Assembly: GCA_033961575.1 (NCBI GenBank)
Contig: CM066727.1
Span: forward strand, 114,006,434 to 114,070,433
Source of the DNA: Aselliscus stoliczkanus
Taxonomy: Eukaryota; Chordata; Mammalia; Chiroptera; Hipposideridae
Reading direction: 5' to 3'
Length of the DNA stretch: 64,000 nt
The notes under the pieces were generated by a model, which worked only from the letters and a program-made list of their open reading frames with translations, was not told the DNA's origin and ran no database searches. Of the stretch, positions 47,340 through 58,894 are shown piece after piece; position 1 is the first letter of the stretch; each line of letters begins with the position of its first letter. The position numbers and the translations under genes were made by a program.

Positions 47340-48212
47340 GATGCACTCATGGAGCTGGGGGTATAGGAAACTAAAACCGTGGGTTGTGTTAGAATGGAAG
47401 AAGAAATGGATACTTGGTTGGTATAATCAAATTGATGGAAATATTCTGTATCTTGATTGCAGTGGTGGTTGCGTTACCGGCCAACTGAGCAGCACCAACC
47501 CCTACCACTGAGAAACTTTTAAGTTTTCTTTACTATAGAAATGTTAAGTATAAAAATGTTAAGTCTCCTCCCTAGTTCTTTAGCTTCTTAGCTCATGAAC
47601 TTTGATTGCTCTTCTAACCAGTTTGTGAATCTTGGACTGAAGATTCCCCTTGCTTCTTAATTGCTTTGTAAATTAGTTTCTGAATCCTAAACAAGTTTCT
47701 GAATCCTACCCCTGCTTCAGATCCAACTAGATCAGACCAGTCACTGGCATTTGCGCAGTACCTCTTGTCAATCACAGGTGCCAATCAAAGAGTCTCACGT
47801 CCAGAGGAGAACAGCCCATTCTAGAGAAGAAGGGATAAAAACCCCAAGTCCTGGGAAGTCTGCTGCACTGCTGCTTCTTCCCTTTGAGCCACGCCCTTGC
47901 GCGTGGCCCACTCCAAACTCTTTGGAATGTAACTTCTAGTAATGGGCCCTTGAAGCCATCCTCTAATACTCAGGTCTACTTTTACTTGTAAGTGTACTAT
48001 CTCTTCTAATAAACTACTTACTTTACTGCTTTACTCTGGTATCTTGTTCAATTCTTTCCTCAAGTTGCCAAGGACCTGGACTTTGCGCTGAGAAAGGCCC
48101 ACTCTCCGACAACAGTTGCACAGGCGTATACATTTGTGAAATCTCAAACAAAAAGCTTAAAATGGGTGCACCTTACTGTATGTAAATTGTACCTCAATAA
48201 AGCAGGTTTTGT
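47340..48212 (+). repeat. L1 3' end split by solo LTR B
   Basis: 'GGAAATATTCTGTATCTTGATTGCAGTGGTGGTTG' before the LTR joins 'CACAGGCGTATACATTTGTGAAATC...ATGTAAATTGTACCTCAATAAAG' after it, the typical L1MA/MB-like 3' end. Confidence 0.8.
47472..48114 (+). mobile_element. Solo LTR B (same family, short form)
   Basis: LTR of 643 bp with the same ends (CGTTACCGGCC ... CTCTCCGACAACA; the 5' T has become C). 4-bp TSD GTTG at 47468-47471 and 48115-48118. TATA-like GGGATAAAAACCCC near 47833 and AATAAA at 48008. Same orientation as LTR A but an independent insertion, as the TSDs differ and the target is an L1 3' end. Confidence 0.9.
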
Positions 48213-48214
48213 TT

Positions 48215-48535
48215 TATTTTAAGGGCTTCTGAGGACTTCTAAAGGAAAGAGACCCTTCTTGAAGTGTCTGCTAAGGTATCACCTTACCAGAGAGGTCTTT
48301 CCTGACCACGCCATAAATACAGCAACAATGCTAATACTCACACTCCTTTCCCTCTTACTCCGCTTTATATTTTCCATGGTATTCATCACCTCTGGACATT
48401 CACATGTTTAGTTTCTAATGTCCATCTCCTCCCAACTAGATTATAAATTACATGAAGGCTAAGATTTTGTCTGTTTTGTTCCCTGTTGTGTCCCCAGAGC
48501 CCACAACGTTGACCAGCAAGTAAAGGCCTCCATAA
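48215..48535 (+). repeat. L2 3' end
   Basis: 'TATCACCTTACCAGAGAGGTCTTTCCTGACC...TCCCAACTAGATTATAAATTACATGAAGGC...TTTTGTCTGTTTTGTTCCCTGTTGTGTCCCC' is a well-preserved L2 3' end. Confidence 0.85.
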
Positions 48536-48539
48536 ACAG

Positions 48540-49260
48540 AAAAGCTGATTCAGTAATAAAAAGGGAAAGGATATATTTTGTGGCAGAGAGAGTGGGTACA
48601 GAAAGAAAAACTAAACTCACAGATTAGATATTATTTTAAGAGCATGATAACTATAAATCCACCAACAGTGGTGTTTTTACAGATGCATATTTAAATGGAA
48701 GGTAACCAGGCAAAACAAATAAGGAATAAAAAGAAGTTTATGACTTTCAAAGATTAAGGCTTACAAGAAAGTATGTCCTTTCTTCTCAACTGTTAATCCT
48801 TCTGCTAAATTTTAAGGCACCCCAAAATGAAATCTACATCTATTAAAATCCCAGTTTTTATATTCCCACAAGTTAGGAAATACATTAAATCCACATTTTC
48901 TATTAATTACTTAGGTTATACAATAATAGATTCTTTTATTCTTTATATCAATGAAATTCCAAACTCTGATAACCCAAAAGCAATCCTTGATACCTAAATT
49001 ATATAAAAATCAGAAGATGGTTGCCATTTTCTACATATAAAAGCTTCTAAATGATATGTTGAATCTAATCTAAATGACACATTAGAGTAAACTGAGAATT
49101 TCCACTGCAAACACCAAACTCTGTGGAGTCATTAATTTTTCTGTATTATGAAGCAAATCACAATATGTGGTAATGCTTCCAGTATTCTGCCTGGATAGTA
49201 TTTAGCTAAAAGGAACAGCATGAGTGACAAAGTTGACATGAACAATTCTTTCAGGAGTCT
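48540..49260. other. Intronic sequence, nothing recognised
   Basis: AT-rich with no exon or repeat family. Confidence 0.5.
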
Positions 49261-49270
49261 GAAATTCTAT

Positions 49271-49348
49271 CAGAATTCTATCAGAATTTTAGTACATTAT
49301 TAAAAATGTCAGAATTCTATCAGAATTTTAGTACATTATTAAAAATGT
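49271..49348 (+). repeat. 39-bp tandem duplication
   Basis: Two adjacent identical copies beginning CAGAATTCTATCAG and ending ATTAAAAATGT (49271-49309, 49310-49348). Their identity implies a recent event. Confidence 0.92.
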
Positions 49349-49915
49349 TAAACATTATGCCAAAGAAAAGCCTATTCATTATGAACCTAAATAAAAACTC
49401 TAATATGCTCACTTTAGAAATGTTCCGTTACATTCAGGGATCCTAAGGCTAATCTAAATTGATCTATTTATATAAGAGCATGTCAAGTTCTAATTTTTTG
49501 TTTGTATTCATTTTTTTTTTCCTTAAACTGATCTATAAAGACTATCCAAAACCACCAGGTGAGGACTTTCTTGAAGTGTCAGCTTCACTAGGCTCCAAGA
49601 ACCAGTTGCTTAAACACACACTAACCTAGGTATTGCTATGAAGATTTTCCCACGTTTAATTAAAGCTTCTAATTAAATGTATTGTCCCAGATAATCAGAA
49701 TGGGCATAACTGAATTCTTTGGAAGGCTATGAAAGCTGGGCTGAGATTTCTCCAGGAAAGGAAAAAAGTTCTGCCTGTGGACCACAGTTTTGGCCCATGT
49801 CCATGGGAGACCTGCCCTGCTAGTGATCTTCTCTTATTGACAGCTGGCTATACACAGATTTCAGTCCTATTTACCCAGCCCCTGGCAAGCATGCAGGACA
49901 ACTCCTTGCAATACA

Positions 49916-49917
<2 letters not shown>

Positions 49918-49966
<49 letters not shown>
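49918..49966. repeat. (GT)n microsatellite
   Basis: About 24 GT units, directly followed by a SINE. Probably polymorphic. Confidence 0.95.
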
Positions 49967-49970
<4 letters not shown>

Positions 49971-49979
49971 ACACATATA

Positions 49980-50232
49980 AGGGCTGGCCGAGTTGCTCAG
50001 TTGGTTAAGAGCTCGCTCAAGAGTGCAAGCTGAGCTCTGAGCAGCAGCAGTTCGATGACCAGTCTGAGCTGAGCTGTCGCTGAGCTGCCAACAGGTGGCA
50101 GGATGGCTCAGCTAAAAAAAAAAAAGAAAAAAAAAAAAGTATTTGGGCCAGCCGAGTGGCACGGTGGTTAAGCGCTGGCTTGGGAAGCCAGTGACACTGC
50201 CCTTAAAAAAAAAAAAAAAAAAAAAAAATCTG
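49980..50232 (+). mobile_element. SINE pair ('GCTCAAGAG' type + short type)
   Basis: GGGCTGGCCGAGTTGCTCAG... to a poly-A at about 50127, then GGGCCAGCCGAGTGGCACGG... at 50147. The second unit lacks the B-box segment (...GAAGCCAGTGACACTGCCC). A single outer TSD AAATACACATATA (49967-49979, 50233-50245) surrounds both. Confidence 0.82.
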
Positions 50233-50481
50233 AAATACACATATATGTTTAACTAACTGTATAAATATACATACATATACACTACAATTCCTTGTAGCAA
50301 ATGTATTGTATGTATGTGTATATCTCTCCTACTGGTTCTACCCCCTTGGTTGAAATCCAACTAATATACACCAAAATATGGGATATGATTTAGAAGTAGT
50401 ACTTCTTTGCTTTAATTGGGAAAAATGTTTCATATTTGCAGGTATATGGGTAGACTTATGCTTGTATATAATGCTCCTTTT

Positions 50482-50920
50482 TTTATTTTAAAGATTTTAT
50501 TGGGAAATTAGGGGAGGGGAACAGCGCTGGAAAATTGGGGAAGGGGAACAGAAAAGTTGCTGCCCTTTTGTTCTTCAGTCTAGTTGTGGAGGACATCACT
50601 TCACTGGCTCATGATGGTATCATCATGGCACTCTTCTCGGGCGAGGCAGAGCTGTAGGCCACTGGACAGCCACTCACGGCAGCTGTTGGCAGCTCACGCC
50701 GGATGCCAGCCACTCACGGTAGCTTACGGCAGCTCCACTGCAGCCTATGCCATCGCCAGGGACTCTCGGCAGCCCAGCTCCAGGTCAAGCTGTTGTTCAC
50801 CATCTTAGCTGTAGAGGGCGCAGCATCACTGGCCCTAATGTGGGATCCAAACCAGGGCCTGCTGCTCAGAGCTGGCATCTGAAGCCAACTCTTAATCAAC
50901 GTGCTACTCTGCCAGCCCAA
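50482..50920 (-). mobile_element. Long tRNA-derived SINE
   Basis: Antisense long SINE. TSD ATATAAT(G/A)CTC... at about 50466-50481 and 50921-50936. The body is more diverged than the other long copies. Confidence 0.85.
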
Positions 50921-51279
50921 ATATAATACTCTTTTTTAAATTGCAGAAGGCAAGACAATGGTATACGCACTAAATCATCTCTATAGGAGTGATGTAAGAG
51001 GCTATTGTTTTTTCTCAAAACCACAAATAGGTCTCAGAATTCTTCATGATTTAATCTAAACCTTTTAATATTAGATATCTTTATATAAAAAGTACTAGGA
51101 AACTTAAAAGAATACTAAACAATTTTCTTTAGTTCAACGATTGTAAAAGTCTGCTTTCATTTTTGCACTTAGAAGGCTGCTGCACACCCTTCAGAAATGA
51201 GTCCCACACCCCTACATTGGCTAAGAGACTACTACTTAGAGGGCATTCCAGCAAGAGAACAACCACATCAAAGATGGGC

Positions 51280-51465
51280 CAGAGGGGCGGCTGCTTGAGT
51301 CGGGTGGTTAGAGCACAGTGCTCGTAACACCACGGTTGCCAGTTCAATTCCTGAATGGTATGGTGGGCTGTGCCCTCCACAACTAGACTGAAAACAAAGA
51401 CTTGACTTGGAGCTGATGGGTCCTGGAAAAACATACTGTTCCCCAATAAAGTATTTATTTTTTTA
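51280..51465 (+). mobile_element. VES/Rhin-like SINE
   Basis: Head 'GGCTGCTTGAGTCGGGTGGTTAGAGC', B box 'GGTTGCCAGTTCAATTCC', body 'GTGCCCTCCACAACTAGACTG' and 'GACTTGGAGCTGATGGGTCC', tail 'TGTTCCCCAATAAAG'. TSD AAAGATGGGC at 51270-51279 and 51466-51475. This resembles the older bat VES/Rhin SINEs and shares its tail with the long family. Confidence 0.85.
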
Positions 51466-52178
51466 AAAGATGGGCTAGAAACAAAAGCTAAGAAAATTAG
51501 AACTGATAATATCAGAATCTTACCAGCGAGAACATCCACTTTATCCACCAACAATGCACCTAAGAGGTACAGTTCAACTTGACATGTAGCCAGCTGTTCT
51601 TGAATTCTGATCAAGCGGAATTCCCAGCTGACCCCAGCAGTAGCAAGAGCAGCTGCCGCAATTCAGTTAGTACAGAACTATGGCCTTCCATAATACTCAC
51701 TTTCCCAGGAAGTCCAAAACAACCCCGCAATGGTTTCTGTCCGCAGGGACAGAAACCTGGTATGGAAGGTACACATTGCAGGAGACTGGCTTTCTGAGAA
51801 ACAGCACGGCCAACAGGGGATACATACAAACACACACAGATCCAAACCCCAATGGAATAGGACCCAATGATAAGACAAGTCAAAAGAAAGGTGAAGAGAC
51901 TCAAATCATAAATTATGGGGACACAGATACCCACACATAGGAAATAGTGGAATGGCAACCCAAGAAGCAAATGGGGTGGGAAACAGCATGCACACACCTA
52001 TACCTCAGAACTAAATCTGGGAACAAAAGGTGTTATATATCCCAACTATCCTTGACTATTTACTCCTATCTTAAACAATTACATATTGCTCAGTAACAAA
52101 TTACAAAGCCAATAAGCAAAAATTGAGTTTTAAAAACTGTTTTTAAAAGAGAAAAAAAATTTTAATTGAAAAATTAAA

Positions 52179-52605
52179 GGGCCAGCTGAGTGGCGTGTTG
52201 GTTAAGAGCTGGCTTGGGATGCCAGAGGCCCTGGTTCGAATCCCACATATGAGGGCAAGTGACACTGCCCTCTACAGCTAAGATTGTGAACAATATCTCC
52301 ACCTGGAGCTGGGCTGCTATGAGTCCCCAGGATGGCATAGCTGTAGCCCCAGCTGCAGTGGGCTGCCATAGGCTACAGTGAGTGGCTGGCAGCCAGTGTG
52401 AGCTGCCAAGAGCTGCCGTGAGCGGCCGTCCAGAGGCTGGTAACCAATCTGCCCCACCCAAGAAAAGTACAATGATGATACCAACATGGGCCAGTGAAGC
52501 AATGTCCTCTACAGACTGAAGAACAAAAGGACAGCAACTTGTCTGTTCCCCTTTCCTTGTTCCCCTCCCCCAATTCCCCAAAAATCTTTAAAAAAACCAA
52601 CAAAC
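52179..52605 (+). mobile_element. Long tRNA-derived SINE
   Basis: GGGCCAGCTGAGTGGCGTGT head, body and C-rich tail. AAAAATTAAA flanks at about 52169-52178 and 52606-52615. Confidence 0.87.
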
Positions 52606-53109
52606 AAAAATTAAATAAAAACTGTTTCTTTTTGGGTGGCCAAAAAAACTTTGTGTCAAATCCTAAAACAAAATTACAACCCTGCATGACCAGAGATTTG
52701 TCAACCTTATGTTACATTCCATAGAAAGACTAGATCATTTACAACTTTTTTCAAAATTTGAGAAATACAGTTGCTAATAAAAGCTATTTGTTGTGCTTTG
52801 GATATCAAATATAGATTTAATCCTATATCTTACTCTCATTCAAATCATGTCCATCTCCCAAAATCAATATTGGGTCCAAAATGAATTGAAACATTTTTCA
52901 AGCAAACTGCCTGGAATAGCAAGCAATAATTTCAACATAGATTTCTAATATAAGAAGTCAAACCAAAAATTAAAACCTTATTAAGGAATTTCTTTTCTAA
53001 AAAAATCCATCAAAAAGTATGGTATTTTAAAATCTATGCCATACTGCTACTGATTTCAGGCAGACACAAAAAACAATGAGAGGTGTGTATTCATTGAGAG
53101 TATGTAAGC

Positions 53110-53140
53110 AGGGTGTGTGTGTGTGTGTGTGTGTGTGTAT
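53110..53140. repeat. (GT)n microsatellite
   Basis: About 14 GT units. Confidence 0.9.
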
Positions 53141-54401
53141 GTTGGGAGGGAAGATGTAGCGCAAAGATGGAGGCAGACATACAAAAACACACATTATCTA
53201 ATCTTGAGACTGGTAATTTGTTAATTCTGACTTAAAGAATTTATCCATTTGTCTTATCCAGAACCAGAAAATATGAATAAAGTTAATATCAAAATAAGAA
53301 AATAAGTGAGTAGGTAATTAGCTCTTGTTATTCACACTATTAAAATAGTGAAGGAGAAATGTGAGGGTTAGACTTTATTTAGTTTCTTGAAAATTACAAT
53401 TCTATGGATACAGAATGGGGGGGGGACAAAACTTCTAAAGGAAAACATCAAGTCTACCGTAACTCACAAAATTTAAAACTTAGTAAACAACTTATGACTG
53501 TAGTCTAATACTTCCCAATCTTCAACAGACTAAAAATAAAACTATTCCTAAAAATCAGACTCCAAGGAGCTACTTAGAGTAGTGACTTCATTCTGTCACT
53601 GTCAGTCTCTGACTCTTCAGAAGAATATGTGTGATTAAAGAAGTGCTAATTGAAGAACAGTTTCTATGCACTTAGGAATTTGTTAACTATGTAGTGGGTA
53701 TAAAAGAAGAGGTCAAGAGGCATATGCTTAATATTTAGCATATTAAGCTCTAATGAGAAAAAGACAAAGAAAATTCCAAGAGAGCTGTCTGGCTAGATCT
53801 GTTCAAACATAATTTATTTTGAAGAATTCAAAGTCAGCGCTCCATAAATATATTCAAGTTTCCTAAATTGTCCTCAAAATGTCCCTCCTTCTTCTATATT
53901 TGGCCTATGCACTGATGTAACAGCAATAGCCTGTTTCTCTAAAATTGTCAAAGTCTAAAAATGCGTGGCCAAAAAGAGTATCAGCTCAACAAAAAATGGT
54001 CTAAACCAATGAAAAAAGTATTAACTCCTTGAATTTGAGGCTCAGTTGCTTCTTAGACAGATAATTAAAGAGGAAGTGGCTATTTGTACTTGTTTGATTA
54101 GCCAATAGAAAATTTTAATTTCTTAATCAATGAATACTTTCTCTCTTTCCACCAACCAATCATGTTGATGTCCATAGCTTCCCAACTTATTCCCACTCTG
54201 TGTTGCCTTTTAAAGACTGCAACAATGAATTTAACACTGACTTAGAATAAAAAATAGATAATAAAGTAACATGGAGCACTCATGAATCTAAATTTAGAGA
54301 AGCAGATATGTTGAAAAGCATGTCCCCAAAAGTACACAGTTTTAAAACCATACTTTAACTTTTTGAACATAGTGAGTCTCTGTTCAGTTTCCTTTCCTTA
54401 C

Positions 54402-54595
54402 CTTTCCAACTCAGCGATCTTCTTATCTTTGTCATTCTTCTCATTTTCCACCTCCTTCAAGATTTCCAAGAGGCGGTCAACTTCTGCCTGGGCCTTGCTA
54501 GATTCATCTTTGTACCTAGCAATCTCTCTCTCCAACTGCTGTATTCGATCACTCATCTCTGGACTGGCTCTGGCTTCCAATGTTGCCTCATGTGC
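54402..54595 (-). CDS. ERC1: ERC1 (ELKS/RAB6IP2) internal coiled-coil exon
   Basis: Internal exon of ERC1, a large coiled-coil scaffold of the presynaptic active zone and of cortical/secretory complexes; the family binds RAB6, RIMs, liprins and LL5beta. The minus strand reads 64 codons starting AHEATLEARASPEMSDRIQQ and ending IAELE, plus two bases (AG) of a split codon. Length 194 nt. The acceptor is TTTTTCATTGTAG just above 54595 and the donor is GTAAGG from 54401 down. The peptide is a charged heptad-rich coiled coil with no stops. It matches ERC1 as I recall it (preceding residues ...SQLKK|AHEAT); the ERC2 paralogue differs here (LLDILKEVENEK region and KHNQQ downstream). I recall human T where this copy has A in LEREIARYKD. 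The first Met of the open frame at 54580 is internal and is not a start. Upstream ERC1 exons are not seen in 54600-64000. Confidence 0.95.
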
Positions 54596-54599
54596 CTAC

Positions 54600-55488
54600 A
54601 ATGAAAAATGTGCAAATTCTATCAGAATTATATACAGTGGCAGTTGTAAAACCGTGTCCCCAAAAACTATCACTATTCCAATTTAAATAGGGTATTATCA
54701 AATATCTAACAGCTAGTCTTCAACTTATAAAATTTTTCTCTGCTTAGATATTACATAGACAAAATATTAGTAATAAGTGGAGAAACAATTATCTTAGATT
54801 CCAAATGGATTAGTTTTTAAACAGTACATCTCTAAATACTTACTATTAGGCCAAAACTCATCATAAGCCAAAAGATGCTTCAGAGTCTAGTTAGATGTAC
54901 TAACAAGCCATTAGATAATACTGATCTCTCCAAGATAACGTCAAAAGAAATCACCAGAGACTCACTGCTGATGTTACGATTGTACTACCAACGCTGGGAT
55001 ATAATTCCCACTTGACTATGACTTCCCTTCCCTTCTCCTGCTTACTTCTTACCAAGCATGGGTGAATCCCAAGGCCAAAGGATCTACAACAGAATCATAC
55101 AAATGATGCAAATGTAGTACCAGAAAAATAAAGTTAGGTTAAGAAAATGGCTATGACCATAGAGGTACCTTCTCAATGCCTGGATTCAGGATTTTACAAG
55201 ACAACACAAGACAAAGTCAGAAATCAACATTACATTTAAAACTCAGAAAATATTTTTTATTCAGGATCTTGTTGAAAATGGCAACTAGTGACTTTGATAC
55301 TCTTTGGAACCCAAAGCAGTTTCAATAATTAAAAACTAAATTTGAAGTGTTCAATTTTCCTCCTCACTCTCTAACGCCGTGCATGTATAATGTATTTAAT
55401 GAGGTTAAAGTTAAGTTGTTTTAATTTCCCTTATTCGATAAACAACAAAACATACTTAGTCCCTTAAAACGGTTTTAAAAAATATTAA
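54600..55488 (-). other. ERC1: Intronic flank upstream of the ERC1 exon
   Basis: AT-rich. The exon that should precede (ending ...ECLKMESQLKK) is not seen here or further up. Confidence 0.5.
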
Positions 55489-55489
55489 A

Positions 55490-55594
55490 GCGGTGGCACG
55501 GCGGTTAAGCGCTGGCTTGGGAAGCCAGAGGCCCCAATTCGGTCCCACATGTGAGGGCCAGTGACATTGCCCTCAAAAAAAGAAAAAGAAAATT
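55490..55594 (+). mobile_element. Short SINE lacking its first 12 bp
   Basis: Begins CGGTGGCACGGCGGTTAAGC, missing the GGCCGGCC head, and ends 'GACATTGCCCTC' + A-rich. Confidence 0.82.
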
Positions 55595-56292
55595 ACAGCA
55601 GTAATATGTATTCTTAGGAAATACTTCAGAAAACTCTGATGCAAAATACCTCAAATAAAAAAAAATGTTTCCATAAATTAGGCTAAAAGTTTTGTCAAAG
55701 CAACAGCTGTCCTTTTAAGATTAAGTCCTTACCAGTATCTTTTGTTACAGGTTTAATCAGTTGTGAAAATCCACAATTACTTACTTTAAAGGAGATTCCA
55801 TTGGCAGAAATGTATCTTAACATATTAGCAAAATGCTACCCTAAACTGGTGTGGTTAAAAGCTACAACAAAATAAAAGCAGGGGGAGGAAGGTAGCCCTG
55901 AATGAATTAACTCACTAATAATAAAACAAAGCAAAAGCAGAAGAAATGTAAACATCTCCCAAAGTTTGTGGGAGAATTTTGGTCTCACAGAAACTTTTCC
56001 ACATTGTGTGCACCCCAATGTGCTTTAGAAAAAAGTCATTAAAACTAAAAATTGCTACAGTTTCTACTTGAGAAAAAGGTACAGGTGAGAAGGTCAATGT
56101 CACTTTTCTATAGTGTAGTTAAAAACTTGCATACGCAAAATACAGAAAAAACATCAGCCAGGACTCTATGGCACCACTTAGCCAGGGCTCTTGCTGACTT
56201 GGATGGGTGGCTTACCACTATTTCAGGAAGTTAAAGAGAGAGACAAGTTAGCGAGGAAGGAAGAAAGAAGAGCATAATATAAGAATAGAATA

Positions 56293-56395
56293 GGGGCCGG
56301 CTGAGTAGCATAAGTGCTGGTTTGGAAAGCCAGCGGCCCCGGTTTGGGTCCCACATGAGGGCCAGTGACACTGCCCTCAAAAAAAAAAAAAAAAA
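56293..56395 (+). mobile_element. Short SINE
   Basis: GGGGCCGGCTGAGTAGCATA head with a small deletion in the A-box region. TSD AAGAATAGAATA at 56281-56292 and 56396-56407. Confidence 0.85.
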
Positions 56396-56999
56396 AAGAA
56401 TAGAATAAGCGAGAGAAAAAAAGGTAAAAAAAAAAAAAAAAAAAAGATTAAAAAAGAAAAACTTTGGGGGAAAGGGTCCAAGATAGTGGCACAGACAGAC
56501 TCGGAACTCAGCCCACCTGTTCCCAGGGACACACCACATCTACAGCTACATGTGGGTCATTTCCCTCTTGAAATTAGATGCACTGCTACTCCCCAACAAA
56601 AGATGGGTAGGAGAAGCAGAGATACATCAAGATGGGTAGGAGAAGCAGAGATATGCTCTTGCCAAAAAAAAAACCTCCACCCCCAGCACAGCAACACACA
56701 ATACAAAAAGGGATCTCAGCAGCATGGCATTTCTCCTGAAGAAGAAAGGAGTTTCTGCCCCTCATCACACACCCCAACCCTTGAGATCTACACAGACGAG
56801 AGATGAGCCTCTAAAATGTCTGGCTTAGAAAAGCAAAGGCCTGATGTCCAAGGAGCCAAAGGGCTCTGGGGAACTGAGATTCTCCTTCTAATCAGCTCAC
56901 ATGTGGTCTCACTCACCCTGACACCCAGGACGAGGCAGAGTTTGCAAAGCACCAAGCCTATGTGTGAAGGAGATTCATTGCTAATCTTGATCTGTTTTT

Positions 57000-57121
57000 T
57001 TTTTGTTTTGTTTTGTTTTGTTTTTTTTGAGGGCAGTGTTACTGGCCCTCATATGTGGGACCCAACCGGGGCCGCTGGCTTCCAAGGCCAGCGCTTAACC
57101 ACCGCGCCACTCAGCCGGCCC
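57000..57121 (-). mobile_element. Short SINE in old L1 5' UTR
   Basis: Antisense GAGGGCAGTGTTACTGGCCC ... CCACTCAGCCGGCCCC after a TTTTG-repeat tail. TTGATCTGTTTTT occurs on both sides (about 56988 and 57146), with an additional copy of CATTGCTAATCTT at about 56976 and 57174. Confidence 0.82.
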
Positions 57122-57867
57122 CTAAAGATGCTTTTTGTTTTGTTTTGATCTGTTTTTGTTTTTTTTTTTTTTTCATTGCTAATCTTAAAGCATCTGCTGG
57201 AGGGGCAGGGGGCACCTAAATTCCCCTCAGAGATGGAAGTGCTGGCGGACACCTATTTGCACTGTCCATCTGTCCTTCTAGCACAGGCAGGCGAGTGTGT
57301 ACTCAGCACCATCCTGCTGTCTTGCTGAAACCACTAAGCACTGGTGGTCACGGCCCTCTACCTTCCCTGGCTGGCACACATGGCCACAGCATTCTCCTAC
57401 TCCTTCTCTGAAGCCAGAGCGCACACAGAAGACACACCCTCCTGCAAGTGTGCAGTCCAAGCATGCTCCTGCGGCCTTACTAAAGACAGTGAGTGTACTC
57501 CACCCCTACACTCTCCAGCTGCCTCATTAAACCAGGGGGCACATGCAATCCACTCAGGGGGTGCCCCTAAAACACCTGGCTCTGGTAGGCAACAGGGCTG
57601 GTGCTCCCGGGCTCCACAAAACTTGAACAATTGGAAAGACAGTGCTGACCCTCAAGAGCAAACTGAAACACACTCTCAGGCTCCTTTTGAAAAAGGTCTA
57701 TATTTACTTACCCTGGAGCTTTAACCTGAGGAACGGGCTTCAGGTTTCCCATACATCTAGAAGCTATGGAAGCGACTCCAGGAAACGTAAGCAGGGAAAT
57801 AACATCCTTGTGCACCCCTTGGCCTAGATAGATAGGGCTAGACAACACCTCCCAGAAAGAAGCTTAT

Positions 57868-58436
57868 GGGGTCTAACAATTAAGATCACAAACTTGTTGC
57901 AAAGATGTTGCTAACCTTTTTTTGATATCAAAGGGGTTATTCATTATGAATTTGTACCAAATGGATAAACAGATAACCAAGTTGACTATTTGGAAGTACT
58001 GAAAAGGCTGCATGAAAAAGTTAGATGACCTGAACTTTTTGCCAACAATTCATGGCTCTTGCATCACGACAATGCATCAGCTCACACAGCACTGTCTGTG
58101 AGGGAGTTTTGAGCTGGGAAACAAATAACTGTATTGGACAGCCTCCCTACTCACCTGATCTGGCCCCCAATGGCTTCTTTCTTTACCCAAAGATAAAGGA
58201 AATAGTGAAAGGAAGACATTTTGATGACATCCAGGATATCAAGGGTAATACGACAACAGCTCTGATGGCCATTCCAGAAAAAGAGTTCCAAAATTGCTTT
58301 GAAGGATGGACTAGACACTGGCATCGGTGCATGGCTCCCCAAAGGGAGTATTTCAAAGGTGACCAGAGTGATGTTCAGCGATGAGGTATGTAGCACCTTT
58401 TTTAGGATGAGTTCGTGAACTTAATTGTCCAACCTC
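57868..58436 (+). mobile_element. Internally deleted mariner (family 2)
   Basis: Inverted ends: 5' GGGGTCTAACAATTAAGATC and 3' complement GAGGTTGGACAATTAAGTTC, flanked by TTAT on both sides. The interior keeps only the C-terminal half of a DD34D transposase: HHDNASAHTALSVREF near 58060, PPYSPDLAP near 58145, then KGRHFDDIQDI and FQNCFEGWTRHWHRCM open to 58384. The first catalytic Asp and the N-terminal DNA-binding part are deleted. Confidence 0.85.
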
Positions 58437-58779
58437 TTATACCTTCATCTAGAGCCATGATTTTTGAAACTGTTGCTTAAGGGACACCTCCAGATCTCCT
58501 GGTCTGGAGATCAGTGGGGTAAATGATTGTGGCTCCACAGGACTGTATATATTTGCATAATTTAGAAGTTGTTGCCTAAAACACTGACAGGTCTTGGTAC
58601 ACTCTCAATAATGGGGATCTATTAAGAATAAGTTAAGTTGTTTATGTAAACACAAGGGCTCAAGGGAGAACCAAGACCTAGGGCAAGGTTGAACAGAAGG
58701 TTCATCTCCTACACAAGAACACTCCTTCAAGACTGACAGAGGAAGCTGCTACATCTAATACATAGAAACAAATACAGAG

Positions 58780-58894
58780 GGCCGGCCAAGTGGCGTGGTG
58801 GTGAAGAGCTGGCTTGGGATGCCAGCGGCCCCAGTTCGGATCCCACATATGAGGGCCAATGACACTGCCCTTTAAAATAAAAAAGAAGAAGAAG
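58780..58894 (+). mobile_element. Short SINE
   Basis: GGGCCGGCCAAGTGGCGTGG to 'GACACTGCCC' + A/G-rich tail. TSD AAATACAGAG at 58770-58779 and 58895-58904. Confidence 0.88.

Larger units (their letters stand above)
41127..54401 (-). other. ERC1: ERC1 intron upstream of the microexon
   Basis: Intron of 13.3 kb between the 194-nt exon and the microexon. It holds a mariner-type MITE, two solo LTRs, an L1 3' remnant split by one of them, an L2 3' end, several SINEs and two GT repeats. The stretches 42910-44750 and 52725-54400 show no recognisable gene or repeat apart from simple runs. Confidence 0.85.

Noticed and set aside
45833..48114. One provirus with two LTRs
   Set aside because: The TSDs differ and the 370 bp between them is L1 3' and unique sequence, not retroviral genes.
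51129..51614. 161-codon minus-strand open frame
   Set aside because: It crosses a VES-like SINE and unique sequence in antisense. No similarity recognised.
53361..53376. A second candidate for the SLTS microexon (GTTAGACT on the plus strand)
   Set aside because: The codons do not give SLTS and there is no matching donor or pyrimidine-rich acceptor.
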